Assembly (NCBI RefSeq): GCF_963259705.1
Contig: NC_081840.1
Coordinates: forward strand, 115,185,074-115,249,073
Direction: 5' to 3'
DNA length: 64,000 nt
Origin: Myotis daubentonii
Lineage: Eukaryota; Chordata; Mammalia; Chiroptera; Vespertilionidae
In this document: positions 33,419 through 44,269 of the stretch, piece by piece
How the letters are laid out: each line of letters begins with the position of its first letter
Numbering within the stretch: the stretch's first letter is position 1
Position numbers and translations under genes: made by a program
The notes under the pieces: model-generated
Databases searched by the model: none
Told to the model about the DNA's origin: nothing
The model's input: the letters and a program-made list of their open reading frames with translations, nothing else

Positions 33419-33500
33419 GCTTTTAGTTTTGAGAAGAAAATGTTAAAGCTGAAGAAAAATTACCTGTATGAAAATAAATGCAGTGATAATTCTTACTCAT
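33419..33500 (+). terminator. RPL36AL: RPL36AL 3' UTR and polyadenylation signal
   Basis: AATAAA at 33473-33478 lies 55 bases after the stop, followed by a T/G-rich stretch (CTTTTGTGTTTTTTG). A short 3' UTR is usual for ribosomal protein genes. Confidence 0.85.
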
Positions 33501-34114
33501 ATCTTTTGTGTTTTTTGAAATATAGAATTTCATGTTTAATGTGGTTATAAATTAAGGAAATGAGTAAATTTGTAAGTGAATCCTCTTCAAATTATTCAAC
33601 TTAATTCCACAAGAATTGAAAATTTTTATTTTTATGTAAAGGTAAGAGTCCCACCTCGAACTTAATATTAATAGCAGGGAAAATATTGGTACTTTATCTG
33701 ATCAATTTCAAATATATGTTGGGTGAATTTACAATCATGATTGATGAGCTGCTGGGAAAACTAAGATTTTGAAAAATAAATGAAAAGGACAAGCTAAGCC
33801 TGTTATGTATAGCAGACTGAGTGGGGCAGAGGATCTAAGGGGATAAAAACGTTCTTTTTGCAAATGTACTGTAGTAGGAACCACTGGCCACATATAGCTA
33901 CTTAAATTTAAAAGGCAGTTCCTCAGTTATACTGGCTACATTTAGAATTAACATATGGTTAGTGGCTACACTATTGCACAACATGGATATAGAATACTTC
34001 CCATCAGTTTTTGGACAGCATTCTTTAGGTCTTGAATGTAAGGTAGGAGTTGAAAACTGACTTCTACCTAAAATTCTGAAGCTAATAAAAAAGAAAAAAA
34101 ACAAAACTAAGTCT
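33501..34114. other. Intergenic DNA, no gene recognised
   Basis: AT-rich stretch after RPL36AL with no recognisable repeat or exon. Confidence 0.45.
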
Positions 34115-34300
34115 GCCCAGCTAGTGTGGCTCAGTGGTTGAGCACTGACCTATGAACCAGGTCAGGATTCCATTCCCAGTTAGGGCACATGCCCACTGCG
34201 GCTTCCATCCCCAGTAGGGGCCATGCAGGAGGCAGCCAATTAATTTACATCAGTTTCCAACACTCGCTCCCTCTTCCTCTGAAATCAAACTTATTAAAAC
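34115..34300 (+). mobile_element. Ves SINE, older subtype, shortened
   Basis: Head GCCCAGCTAGTGTGGCTCAG. Part of the B-box region is deleted (AACCAGGTCAGGATTCC). Confidence 0.88.
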
Positions 34301-34740
34301 AACCCGTAAGTCTATGATATCATGAACTTTTTGGTTTTATAACATACTATAATTAAAGTTCCGTGAATGTGGTCTCTCATAACTAATAGCTACACTACTT
34401 GGAATGGCCCACAATTTTAAAACAATTATTTCTGGAATTTTTCCATTCAATATTGTCAGATCTTCACTGACCATGAGTAACTAAAACTGCAGATAAGGGT
34501 ACTCTGAGATGTACTCAAATGTTATAACTTCTTGACTGTTCGTAAGGTTGAGAAGGTAAGCAGATAAGATTGAAAATAGAATGGAATGTGGAAACTCAAG
34601 TGAACCTAGTCATTGTCTATGAAAGGCAAGGAAGAAACAAGTTGAGTATCAAATGAAAGGAAAAACTGGGAAAGGATATAGGTTATAAGAGGGCAAGAAA
34701 TTCTGCTTTTTGTATTGGCAGCTAGGGTATTTATATGGGA

Positions 34741-35510
34741 CTAGGGGCCCGGTGCACGAAATTTGTGCACTAGGTGTGGGGCGGGGGGGGGGGGGCGGGG
34801 AGTGTCCCTCAGCCCAGCCTGCCCCCTCTCACATACTGGGAACCCTCAGGCGTTGACCCCCATCACCCTCCAATCGCAGGATCGTCCCCTGCCCAGGCCT
34901 GATGCCTCTGGCCTAGGCGTCTGGCCCGGGCAGCGGGGACCTGCAGTGGCAGCGGGGGGGCGCCACGATCACGCGGGCTCCGCCCCTGCCCCTGCAGGAT
35001 GCCTCTGGCTGAGGCATTCGGCCTGGGCAGCGGGGACCCACAGCTGCAGCGGCCCCGCGATCATGGGCTCCGCTTTAGGCCCAGGCAAGGGGCCCCTAGC
35101 TCCTGGGACTGCCAGCTTCGACCATGCCCAGCTCCCATCGCTGGCTCCACCCCTACTTCCTGCTATCACTGGCCAGGGCGGAAAAGGCGCCTGATTCTCT
35201 GATCATGGCTGGGGGGCAGGGCAGAGGCGGCCCCAGGGCCGCCTTTGCCCTGCCCCCCAGCTCTTAGCTCCCCCCTGGGTTTCCGATCACTGTCAGTGGC
35301 AGGGGGCTTCTTCCTGCTTTCCCTTTTGCCTCCCTGCATTGTGCCTACATATGCAAATTAACCGCCATCTTGTTGGCAGTTAACTGCCAATCTTAGTTGG
35401 CAGTTAACTGCCAATCATAGTTGGCAGTTAATTTGCATATAGCCCTGATTAGCCAATGAAAAGGGTATCGTCGTACGCCAATTACCATTTTTCTTTTTTA
35501 TTAGTGTAGG
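34741..35510 (-). mobile_element. HeliBat-type Helitron, about 770 bp
   Basis: Left CTAGGGGCCCGGTGCACGAA with an ACGAAATTTGTGCAC hairpin is the 3' end on the minus strand. The 5' end at the right has CTTTTTTATTAG. Near the 5' end a unit containing TTGGCAGTTAACTGCCAA recurs about three times (35375-35430), each unit itself palindromic. A G run sits near the left end. Confidence 0.92.
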
Positions 35511-36045
35511 TGGTTTGTAGATGAGTAAGACAGGCAAAGGACTAGGGTGTAGAAGTATGATGGTTAATACTTATTCCCAACATTGACTATTATGTCTGCA
35601 TTTGTTAATGAAAAAATAATTGTTTTTCTACAAGAACATAAAATTCAGATATGCACAAATTTTAAATATGCCATAAAACATCACCTTAAGGAACCATGTT
35701 GTTTTTTTTAATCCTCACCAGATATATTTAGGCATGTTTGCATTATATATAATTTTTTTAAATAAAAAAACTAGAAATTATATATGAAGATTTTTTCAGG
35801 AAGAATTTAAGTACTAGCAATACAAATTTAAGGTCATCCAAAGAATTACTCCTCTGGACCAAGATCTTGTCTCAAAGAATCAGCTCTGAGTAGAAATTTT
35901 AGAATTCATATACATAAAGTTTTAATAAAAATTCAAAACAGTATTCGCTCAAGAACATTTGCATTTTCAGGGTGAAAAAAATGCCCCAAATAAATACTTT
36001 AGGAAGACAATGGAGGTTATATAAGTCATAAGAAATAGTCATATA
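35511..36045. other. Intergenic DNA, no gene recognised
   Basis: AT-rich sequence between a Helitron and a SINE. No supportable feature. Confidence 0.45.
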
Positions 36046-36243
36046 GCCCAGCTGGCATGGCTCAGTGGTTGAGTCAACCTATGAACCAGGAGGTCACCGT
36101 TCGATTCCCGGTCAGGGCACATGCCTGGGTTGCGGGCTCCATCCCCAGTGTGGAGCGTGCAGGTGGCCTCCAATCCATGATCCTCTCTCATCATTGATGT
36201 GTCTGTTTTCCTTTCTCTCTGAAATAAATACAATTTTTTAAAA
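36046..36243 (+). mobile_element. Ves SINE, older subtype
   Basis: Head GCCCAGCTGGCATGGCTCAG. Target duplication aagaaatagtcatata against aagaaatagttatata (one change) on the two sides. Confidence 0.94.
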
Positions 36244-36374
36244 AAGAAATAGTTATATAGACTCCACCTATAACTCCAAGCCCAAAGCAGCAATAATATA
36301 CTGCTGGAAAAGTTTTTCTCCAGTAACTTTTACTCTTTATCCTCCTTTGTTCTGAGAAACTAGTTATGGGACTA

Positions 36375-36848
36375 CTAGGGGCCCAGGGCACGAATTCATG
36401 CACCTTGAAAGGAATTGTGGGCCGCAAGACTGCAGTAGGCACAGGGGCGGGTATTGGCCCATCCTCTGCACCCCTCTCCTCCTGCCGCGGCCCCGTCACT
36501 GCTGCCGCTCCCACACACTAACAGCACAGTCCCGCTCGCACCTGCTGCCCCGATTGCCCCTCAGGAGCAGGAGGAGGTAGAGAAGCCCTGAGGGGCAGAT
36601 ACGAGTGCTGGACGGGACCACGGCACACAGGAGCAAAGAATTTTCAGTTACCACCAGAGGCTCACCCCAATGACAGCAACCACGCCCCGCCTTGGTCTGG
36701 TGCCCCTGTTCACCTGCTCCACCATCCCACCGTGGCCGACACCCGCCATGTTCTGTGCATGCCCCCTGGTGGTCAACACACATCATAGTGACTGGTTGGT
36801 TGTTCCACCGTTTGGTCTATTTGCGTATTAGCCTTTTATTATATAGGA
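36375..36848 (-). mobile_element. HeliBat-type Helitron
   Basis: Left end CTAGGGGCCCAGGGCACGAA; right end carries GTATTAGCCTTTTATTATAT. The internal GCCCCCTGGTGGTCAACACA and TAGTGACTGG are standard HeliBat 5' sequence. A chance frame runs off its 3' end on the minus strand and is not a gene. Confidence 0.93.
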
Positions 36849-37331
36849 TTATAATGATCTAGGGGAGAGGTTGATTTAAGAAAGGCAGGGGAATGAACAG
36901 AAGGAACAGTTCTAGGGATTCCAGACTGTTTCAAGTTGGTTACTTTTCTATTCCCTGTGTCTAAACTTCAAACCCTCCTCATCCTTTAGTTGGTGTATGG
37001 CCACCACTCTTTACATTTAAAAAACTAAAACATATTAAGTGACTAAAATAATAAACAGAAAAAGAACCCTCAAATAACACAAAATAATGTCAGTAAAAAG
37101 TAGCACTTTTCTGCTCCTCTCACCCAACCAAAAACCTTGCTCGAATTCTAAAAATAAAACTTAGAAATACAACAAAGATTATGTGACTAACATTATAAAA
37201 CTTATAAAAAGCTGAAGTCTTTCCCAAAGCAACTCCTACCTTATACTTGGTGAATATAAAATTCTATATATAGAATAGGTGGTATAACTTAAAAACTTAC
37301 ATACCAAACAAGTTTTCACTATAATTTAGAC

Positions 37332-37539
37332 CAGTGGTTCTCAACCTTCTGGCCCTTTAAATACAGTTCTGTTGTGACCCAACCATAAAATTATTTTCGT
37401 TGCTACTTCATAATTGTAATGTTGCTACTGTTATGAATCGTAATGTAAATATCTGATATGCAGGGTGGTCTTAGGCGACCCCTGTGAAAGGGTCGTTCGA
37501 CTGCCAAAGAGGTCGCGACCCACAGGTTGAGAACCGCTA
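37332..37539 (+). mobile_element. SPIN-type nonautonomous hAT element
   Basis: Starts CAGTGGTTCTCAACCTTCTG and ends ACAGGTTGAGAACCGCTA. Target duplication atttagac is perfect (37324 and 37540). It keeps a middle part (TGTTATGAATCGTAATG) that the copy at 1947 lacks, and lacks what that copy keeps, so the two are different deletion derivatives. Confidence 0.95.
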
Positions 37540-37715
37540 ATTTAGACCGTATTAATTCTCCAAGGAATATTTTCTGCATACAAAAACTCAATTTCTTTCA
37601 TTTTATTTTATGAAAGAAGAAAGTTGGTAAGAAAATTCTATGACCAGAGTGATTGGGATTACTATCTACTTAACATTAAAAGATAACCCCACAACCTATT
37701 CTGGACACACTAGGC

Positions 37716-37948
37716 CAGGGGTGGGCAAACTTTTTGACTCGAGGTCCACAATGGGTTCTTAAACTGGACCGGAGGGCCGGAACAAAAGCATGGATGGAGT
37801 GTTTGTGTGAACTAATGTAAATTCAAAGTAAACATCATTACATAAAAGGGTACGGGGGGGGGGGGGGGGGTGTTTTTTTTTTTTTTTTAGTTTTATTCAT
37901 TTCAAACAGGGCGGATCCGGCCTGCGGGCCGTAGTTTGCCCACAGCTG
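37716..37948 (+). mobile_element. hAT MITE, 'CAGGGGTGGGCAAACTTTTTG' family
   Basis: TIRs CAGGGGTGGGCAAAC and GTTTGCCCACAGCTG. Target duplication cactaggc is perfect (37708 and 37949). The body has GGACCGGAGGGCCGGAACAA and GGGCGGATCCGGCCTGCGGG. A long G run then T run (37855-37888) replaces the usual short T run. Confidence 0.95.
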
Positions 37949-38182
37949 CACTAGGCTAAAATCAACACAAGTGCAATAAACACAAAAGTTAACCCCACAA
38001 TAAAATCAGATTTTAATGAAATCAAGGTTTTCCAGTCAAATTATTGAAAATGTTAGCTAACACACATTCTTCCCCTCAAACATGTATGTATGCAAAAAAA
38101 GCTTCCCTTTCTCCAATGTGACATTGTTAAACCATAAATGAATCCCAAGATGACCTGTAATTTCTTTTTGTGGTATCATCTA

Positions 38183-38423
38183 TTACTTTAGCATTTCACA
38201 GGAATTTGCGTAACATGACAGAGAACAGAAATAAGAAATAATGGGTGCTTCAGTGCCACCCATATTATCTACTAAGACCACAGTGTGAGCAACAGAGTGT
38301 AGATTCATGGTAGTCATTCCCTCAATAAAACTGTTTAGACAGAATCTTCCACAAACACAGGTTTTTGCAGTATCCAAATCTTGGCAAAGATGAAAAGGAA
38401 TAATATGAGAGCCATATGGAATC
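38183..38423 (-). CDS. LRR1: LRR1, terminal coding exon
   Basis: Read on the minus strand after TTCCAATAG, one base completes an arginine codon and 79 further residues follow to TAA at 38183. It encodes IPYGSHIIPFHLCQDLDTAK, then TCVCGRFCLNSF and a C-terminus with HSVAHTVVLVDN, GGTEAPIISYFCSL and a final LK. The cysteine-rich part (CVCGRFC) is conserved in LRR1. The join with the exon ending at 44742 gives LHNR-IPYG in frame. Confidence 0.95.
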
Positions 38424-39353
38424 CTATTGGAAAAAAAAGTTTTTAAAATATTTTAAAATATGTTACTAGATTCAGAACTTCACATATTAGGATATGAATT
38501 ATTGAACACAGAATTATAACCATAAAAAATAAAACTACTAATTAAATGACACAGTATATTGTTTTATCTTACAAACTGGGTAATGAAGAAAATATTCCAA
38601 AAAACAGCATATGATATATTATTAGAGTAACATGATAAGTTAACCATTTGTACATCATAAGCATCTATAGACGTAAGCAGCGGACCTTTTTTGTTTAAAT
38701 TCAAAATATCGAGGCAGTTAACTGGTTAAATATATAGCTCTGTCATATAATTCTCATGATGGTAACTGGAAAATTAAGGATTTCTACTTGTGAAGAAACA
38801 CTTAAATAAATCAACATACTCTCCTAAGCATCAATTATTCAAAAGGAAATTTTAAACTGTGTGAAACAAATTTAAAACATTGTTTGGGGCATTAGTTTTA
38901 CTTTACTGGCTGAGCAAGTAAAGCTGTCCTCACCTTGCTTAAATTATTCACCCTCCTGCTTTGCATTGGTGCCCAATGCAATGAAAATCAAGTCTAAGTC
39001 GTTGCCCTCATCTACACAAAACTAAAAGACAGTCTCTTGGGATTGCCTGCCTACTGCCCAACTTCTTCTCCCTAAATACAACAATGCCCCAGGTACTTGG
39101 TTGCCTGTATACTGCTGTTTCTATATGCTGGCACACATTAGGTGTTCAGATATTTTTCAACAAATAAATAAAACCCAGTCTTATTTCAACCAAAGTTTAA
39201 AACCCTTTTAGAAAAGTCTGAAAAGAAAAATATGAAATCAAAAATAGTCATTTACTTTTCTTAAGGAATTTGAAATTGGCCTTATTTGCAATTTTTCATT
39301 TTTTCACATGTACTTATTTGTTGCTTGTGTAAGTAACAATTTTTTAAAAACTG

Positions 39354-39580
39354 TGCCAGCAATTTATAATAGCTAAGATCTAGAAATAGCCCAAGTGCCC
39401 ATCAGTAAATGAGAGGATAAAAACTTCTAATCAACCAAGGACCTTGTATGCATATATGCATGGCCCATGGACACAGACAATGGGGTGGTGAGGGCCTGGA
39501 GCGGAGGCTGGCTGGAGGAGGTCAATAGGGGGAAAAGGGGACATATGTAATACTTTCAACAATAAAGAATTATATAAAAC
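39354..39580 (+). mobile_element. L1 3' end, 5' truncated
   Basis: GCCCAAGTGCCCATCAGTAA, then CATGGACACAGACAATGGGG, a G-rich stretch and CAACAATAAAGAATT. This is the 3' terminus of an L1 subfamily older than the HAL1-like copies; similar ends are at 52575 and 61009. Confidence 0.8.
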
Positions 39581-39723
39581 AATCTGTGCAGGAAGTGTCT
39601 ACCACATATTTACATCAATCTCATCTAGGCTATTGGTTATATTCTAAGGAAACAGATAATAGTTAGATAATAGTTAAAAACTGTATCATCAATCTAACAA
39701 TTTAAATTTCCATATATTTTTCT

Positions 39724-39951
39724 TTTTCTTTTTTTTTTAAAATATATTTTATTGATTTTTCACAGAGAGGAAGAGAGAGAGATAGAGAGTCAGAAACATC
39801 GATGAGAGAGAAACATCGATCAGCTGCCTCCTGCACATCTCCCACTGGGGATGTGCCCGCAACCCAGGTACATGCCCTTGACCGGAATCGAACCTGGGAC
39901 CTTTCAGTCCGCAGGCCGACGCTCTATCCACTGAGCCAAACCGGTTTCGGC
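39724..39951 (-). mobile_element. Ves SINE, young subtype
   Basis: Minus-strand head GCCGAAACCGGTTTGGCTCA. Target duplication catatatttttct at 39711 and 39952. Confidence 0.96.
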
Positions 39952-40063
39952 CATATATTTTTCTAATAGATTTTAACTTTATATTTATAACCAGTAGGTA
40001 GAACAATTTACCAACAGATAGATAATAAGTATTATTCTCATGGCTTTAGGTTTATATTCTTTT

Positions 40064-40282
40064 TATTTTTTTTTATATTTTATTGATTTTTCACAGAGAG
40101 GAAGAGAGAGGGATAGAGAGTCAGAAACATCGATGAGAGAGAAACATCGATCAGCTGCCTTCTGCACACCTCCCACTGGGGATGTGCCCGCAACCAAGGC
40201 ACATGCCCTTGGACGGAATCGAACCTGAGACCCCTCAGTCCAAAGGCCAATGCTCTATCCACTGAGCCAAACCGGTCAGGGC
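40064..40282 (-). mobile_element. Ves SINE
   Basis: Minus-strand head GCCCTGACCGGTTTGGCTCA. Target duplication aggtttatattctttt at 40048 and 40283. Confidence 0.96.
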
Positions 40283-40313
40283 AGGTTTATATTCTTTTTA
40301 AAATGGGGCTGAA

Positions 40314-40497
40314 GCCCAGCCGGCATAGCTGTGTTGGAACATGGATCTACGAACCAGGAGGGCACAGTTCGATTCCTGATCAGGGCTCATGCCAAGGTTA
40401 TGGGCTCAATCCCCAGTTTGCAATCCACATTGATGTTTCTATCTCTCTCTCCTTCTCCCTTCCTCTCAGAAACCAATAAAAATATATTTTAAAAAAA
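40314..40497 (+). mobile_element. Ves SINE, older, A-box damaged
   Basis: Head GCCCAGCCGGCATAGCTGTG, where the A box is broken. Tail AACCAATAAAAATATATTTT, then an AAC repeat. Confidence 0.87.
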
Positions 40498-40835
40498 CAA
40501 CACAACAACAACAGGGCTGAAAACATGCAAAATTATACATTAGTAAAGGTTAGGGTCACTTTACAAGAACCAATATTAATAGAGTCAAGCTTAAAAAACA
40601 ATGTAAATACTATATGTCAGATCATCACTAACAAATTATTTTTCTGACCTAGTTATATATCACATCTTGATCCTATAATTTTTTTCCTCTAACTCTGCAC
40701 TTTTCCATGTTGGATATCAGCCTGTATTTTTTAAATCATTTAGTCAATTGATTATGGTCTTTTTAAAAAACATCAATGCCTGGACTCAGGGCAACCCAGA
40801 CATGTGGCCTTACTGGGAATCAAACTAGCAACCTT

Positions 40836-41348
40836 GCCCTAGCCCAGTGGTTAGCAAACCGCGGCTCGCGAGCCACATGCGGCTCTTTGGCCCCTTGAGT
40901 GTGGCTCTTGCACAAAATACCACCTGCGGGTGCGCAGGTACAGTGCAATTGAAACTTCGTGGCCCATAGGCAGAAGTCGGTTTTCGGCCTGGGCGAGTCT
41001 ATTTAGAAGAAGTGGGGGGTAGACATATAGAGAGGATGAATGAAAGGAGATAGATGAAACAAGTATACAAGACAGGTGGATAGAAGAGTTGGAAGGGATC
41101 GACCTCAGCAAACGTAACTCAATCAGATTGAGGACGTTTTTAGCAAAGGCCAGCTTAGGAGTACCCTAATTAAGTTAATAACAATGTACCTACCTAGATA
41201 GTTTAAATTTAACAAATTTGGCTCTCAAAAGAAATTTCAATCGTTGTACTGTTGATATTTGGCTCTGTTGACTAATGAGTTTGCCGACCACTGCCCTATC
41301 CGGTTTGGCTCAGTGCATAGAGTGTGGGCCTATGGACTGAAGAGTCAC
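40836..41348 (+). mobile_element. Ves SINE head split by a hAT insertion
   Basis: GCCCTAGCC at 40836 is cut by the hAT element at 40845. The SINE resumes as CCCTATCCGGTTTGGCTCAG at 41294 and stops after ACTGAAGAGTCA. Its 3' half is missing. Confidence 0.82.
40845..41293 (+). mobile_element. hAT element, longer member of the 'CAGTGGYCGGCAAAC' family
   Basis: Begins CAGTGGTTAGCAAACCGCGG and ends TTTGCCGACCACTG. The 449-bp body keeps more internal sequence than the copies at 12426 and 54162, including ACTTCGTGGCCCATAGGCAG and TTTTCGGCCTGGGCGAGTC. Target duplication ccctagcc/ccctatcc comes from a SINE head. No transposase frame. Confidence 0.9.
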
Positions 41349-41401
41349 TAATTTGTAATATTTCTCATCTGGACATTATTTTCAAATTTGAATAAGTTAT
41401 A

Positions 41402-41403
41402 TA

Positions 41404-41485
<82 letters not shown>

Positions 41486-41490
41486 TACAT
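41402..41490 (+). repeat. Compound dinucleotide microsatellite
   Basis: A GT run, then a long TA run of about 54 bases, then CA and ACAT units. It would be unstable and hard to sequence exactly. Confidence 0.95.
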
Positions 41491-41647
41491 ACACACATAT
41501 TCATATAAATATTTCAGAGAAAGCCTAGAATGAGCTCGGAAGCAACTCATTACCGAAATACGCTATTTAGAGTTTCCCTCAAATCAGTGATCTTAACCCT
41601 GAATCATCAGTATCACCACTGGAGACTTAAAAAAAATATGTAACATA

Positions 41648-41896
41648 GCCCAAGCTGGTATGGTTCAGTGGACAGAGCATCAGCCTGCGGACCAACGGGT
41701 CCCAGGTTCAATTCTGGTCAAGGGCACGTACCTTGGTTACAGGGTCCTCCCCAGCCCTCGACCTGGTGAGGGCTCCTGCAAGAGGCAACCAATCCATGTA
41801 TTTCTCTCACATCGACGTTTCCCTCTCTCTTCCACACTCCCTAAAAATCAACGGAAAAATATCCTCAGGCGAGGATTAACAAACAACAACAAAAAA
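41648..41896 (+). mobile_element. Ves SINE, hairpin-tail subtype
   Basis: Head GCCCAAGCTGGTATGGTTCA. The tail has ATATCCTCAGGCGAGGATTA. Flanking gtaacata is the target duplication. Confidence 0.93.
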
Positions 41897-42324
41897 GTAA
41901 CATACAACAGGGGCCCATCTCTGGCAACTCTGAATTAATTGGTCTGAGGTAGAATCTAAGCATCAATAGTTCTCATCTGTACTATTTAAAACCTCCTCCA
42001 CCGCTAAATATAACATTGATTTTTAATTGCTAGGTAAGCAATTAAATGTTAACTATTTATTGAGACTTATTACGAGCCAGGCACTGTTCTAGGCACTTAC
42101 ATGTACTGTCATTTAGCAGGTAATGTTTAATTCCTAATTAAGAGTCAATGCCAGTGGTTCTCAAAGTGTGGTCCCTGACCAACAGCATCAGCATCTCCTT
42201 AAAACTAGTTAGAGATGCAATTTTTTAGCCCCAATCCAAATTTCGTCAGAATCCAGCAATCTGCCTTGGCTGGTGTGGCTCAATTGGTTGGGCGTTGTCC
42301 TGTGCACAGAAAAGTTGCCAGTTT

Positions 42325-42758
42325 GTTTTGTTTCTTCATATATTTTTATTGATTTCAGAGAGGGAAAGGGAGAGATAGAAACATCAATGATGAGAGAGAA
42401 CCATTGATAGGCTGCCTCATGCACACCCCCTACGGGGGGAATCGAGCCCACAACCCAGGATGTGCTCCTGACCGGAATTGAACCAGTGACTCTTCAGTCC
42501 ACAGGCCCACACTATCCACTGAGCCAAACCAGCTAGGGCAGGGATGGGCAAACTTTTTGACTCAGGGCCACAATGGGTTCTTAAACTGGACCGGAGGGCT
42601 GGAACAAAATCATGGACGGAGTGTTTGTGTGAATATAAATTCAAAGTAAACATCATTACATAAAAGGGTACGGTCTTTTTTTTTTTTTTAGTTTTATTCA
42701 TTTCAAATGGGCCGGATCCGGCCCGCGGGCCGTAGTTTGCCCACGGCTGAGCTAGGGC
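42325..42758 (-). mobile_element. Ves SINE nested in a SINE and itself hit by a hAT
   Basis: A minus-strand SINE whose head (AGCTGGTTTGGCTCAGTGGA) is cut at the agctaggg motif by the hAT at 42539. The duplicated agttgccagttt/ggttgctagttt of the host SINE flanks it. Confidence 0.88.
42539..42749 (+). mobile_element. hAT MITE, 'CAGGGGTGGGCAAACTTTTTG' family
   Basis: TIRs CAGGGATGGGCAAAC and GTTTGCCCACGGCTG. Target duplication agctaggg is perfect (42531 and 42750) and derives from the SINE head. It is the innermost layer of a four-level nest. Confidence 0.95.
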
Positions 42759-43004
42759 AAGGTTGCTAGTTTGATTCCCAGTAAGGGCACATGTCTGGGT
42801 TACCCTCAGTCCCTAGTAGGGGACATACAAGAGGCAGCTGATAGATGTTTTGCTCACACTGATGTTTCTTTCTCTCCCTCTCCCTTCTTCTAAAAACCAA
42901 TTTTAAAATATTTTTCAAAAAATAATCCAGCAACCTGCTTTAATCACCATGTTTTTCAGTAAGTTTAATTCTGATGCACTCTCAAAATTTAAGAATCTTA
43001 GAAA

Positions 43005-43186
43005 TAGTGAGTTCTTAGTTACTTTTAGAGCTTTAGTATTCAAAATGTGATTCATGGATTAGGAGCCTCAGTCTCACTAGGAAGCTTGTTTGAAAGGCAG
43101 AATCTCTACCCTAGACCTCTGAAACAATCTGCTAACAAGACTCCCAGGTGATTTGAATGCACATTAAAGTTTGAGAAGCACTGATG
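43005..43186 (+). mobile_element. MER5A-like fragment
   Basis: Contains TCACTAGGAAGCTTGTTTGA and CCCAGGTGATTTGAATGCAC, ending TTTGAGAAGCACTG, the right TIR of MER5A-type Charlie MITEs. Confidence 0.75.
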
Positions 43187-43190
43187 TGAA

Positions 43191-43375
43191 GTAGTGGTTT
43201 TTAATCATAGCTAGTTGTACACAGAATCACCTGGGTTTAAAAACAAAGCAAAAAAAACTGGATTCTACCTATAGACATTCTGATTAGTAAGTCTAGGGTG
43301 GGAACTAATCATCAGAATTTTTAAGCTCTTCAGATGATTCCAAATGTTAAGTAAAGTTTGAGAACCACTGCTCTA
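43191..43375 (+). mobile_element. MER5A-like fragment
   Basis: GTGGTTTTTAATCATAGCTA through CAGAATCACCTGGGTTTAAA to GTTTGAGAACCACTG. A second fossil Charlie copy directly after the previous one. Confidence 0.75.
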
Positions 43376-43511
43376 AAATAAGAATTCTTAAGCTATGGAC
43401 TGAGAGGAAGGAGGATTGGATTTCAATGGGGTTCATGAACATTTTAAAGTTGTATGCAAAATTTTGTGTATACTCATGTGCATTTTTCTAGGACCATAAT
43501 TTTGGTCAGTT

Positions 43512-43754
43512 GTTTTTATTTTCTTTTTAAAAAAATTTTAAATTTACTTTTAGAGAGAGGGGAAGGGATAGGGAGGGGGGAGGAGGGAGGAGGAAGAGAG
43601 GAAGAGAGAGAGAAACATCAGTGTGAGAGCAAAACATGGATGGGCTCCAGGAATCTAGCCCACAACCCAGGCATGTGCCCAACCCAGAATTGAACTGGCA
43701 ACTCTTCAGTGCATGGGACGGGATGATGCCCAACCGAGCCACACCAGCCAGGGC
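43512..43754 (-). mobile_element. Ves SINE, older subtype
   Basis: Minus-strand head GCCCTGGCTGGTGTGGCTCG. The purine-rich (GGGA/GGAA) expansion near the tail is unusually long. Confidence 0.9.
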
Positions 43755-44104
43755 AGGTTTTTTTTTAGTTTTAAAGAGTCTCTCCCCAACTAAAAAAATT
43801 AAGAATCTCTTCTTTGAAATATGGTCTTGCTACTATTTTATAGTCACTCAATAATGAAAGCAGCATCAACAAAACTGAATGAATACCCGAAGTTCCTTGT
43901 CTCACAAAACTAACTTCAGTTAGTGTACAAAGGGAAAAGAATCAACAGCTATTGAGTCCTAGTATATGTCAAATGCTTTGGCATTACATCAGCTCATTTA
44001 TCTTCACAACTCTGTTCCCGTTTCAGATGGGAACACTGAATCAAAGAGATTAAATAACTTGCTAAAGTCTGACTCCAAAGACCACACTTTACCACTATAC
44101 CAGT

Positions 44105-44260
44105 TTAGAGTTATCAAACTTTAGAGTGCATCAGAACTACCATGAGGACTTATTAACAGTTTCCAATTCAGTAGGTCTGGAGTGGAGTTCAAGGACTTGC
44201 ATCTCTAACAAATTCCTACGTGATATTGATGCTGCTGGTCAGATCATAATTTGAAAAACA
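44105..44260 (+). mobile_element. MER5A-like fragment
   Basis: AAACTTTAGAGTGCATCAGA, TTCAGTAGGTCTGGAGTGG and TGATGCTGCTGGTCAGA follow the MER5A order. Confidence 0.8.
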
Positions 44261-44269
44261 ATGCCATTT

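Larger units (their letters stand above)
42263..42920 (+). mobile_element. Ves SINE hosting a second SINE
   Basis: Head GCCTTGGCTGGTGTGGCTCA to GTTGCCAGTTT (42324), then continuation from AAGGTTGCTAGTTTGATTCC (42759) through the CT-rich region to the A-rich tail. The gap is a complete minus-strand SINE. Confidence 0.88.
42151..43000 (+). mobile_element. MER5A-like element split by nested insertions
   Basis: CAGTGGTTCTCAAAGTGTGG starts a hAT-Charlie MER5A-type fossil. It reads to AATCCAGCAATCT, is interrupted by a SINE nest (42263-42920), and resumes AATCCAGCAACCTGCTTTAA. The repeated aatccagcaatct/aacct is the SINE target duplication. Confidence 0.8.

Noticed and set aside
36191..36514. 107-codon frame on the minus strand
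   Set aside because: It crosses from a Helitron into unique sequence and a SINE, with no conserved motif.
41402..41490. Open frame of repeated Tyr-Ile residues on the minus strand
   Set aside because: Translation of a TA/GT microsatellite.
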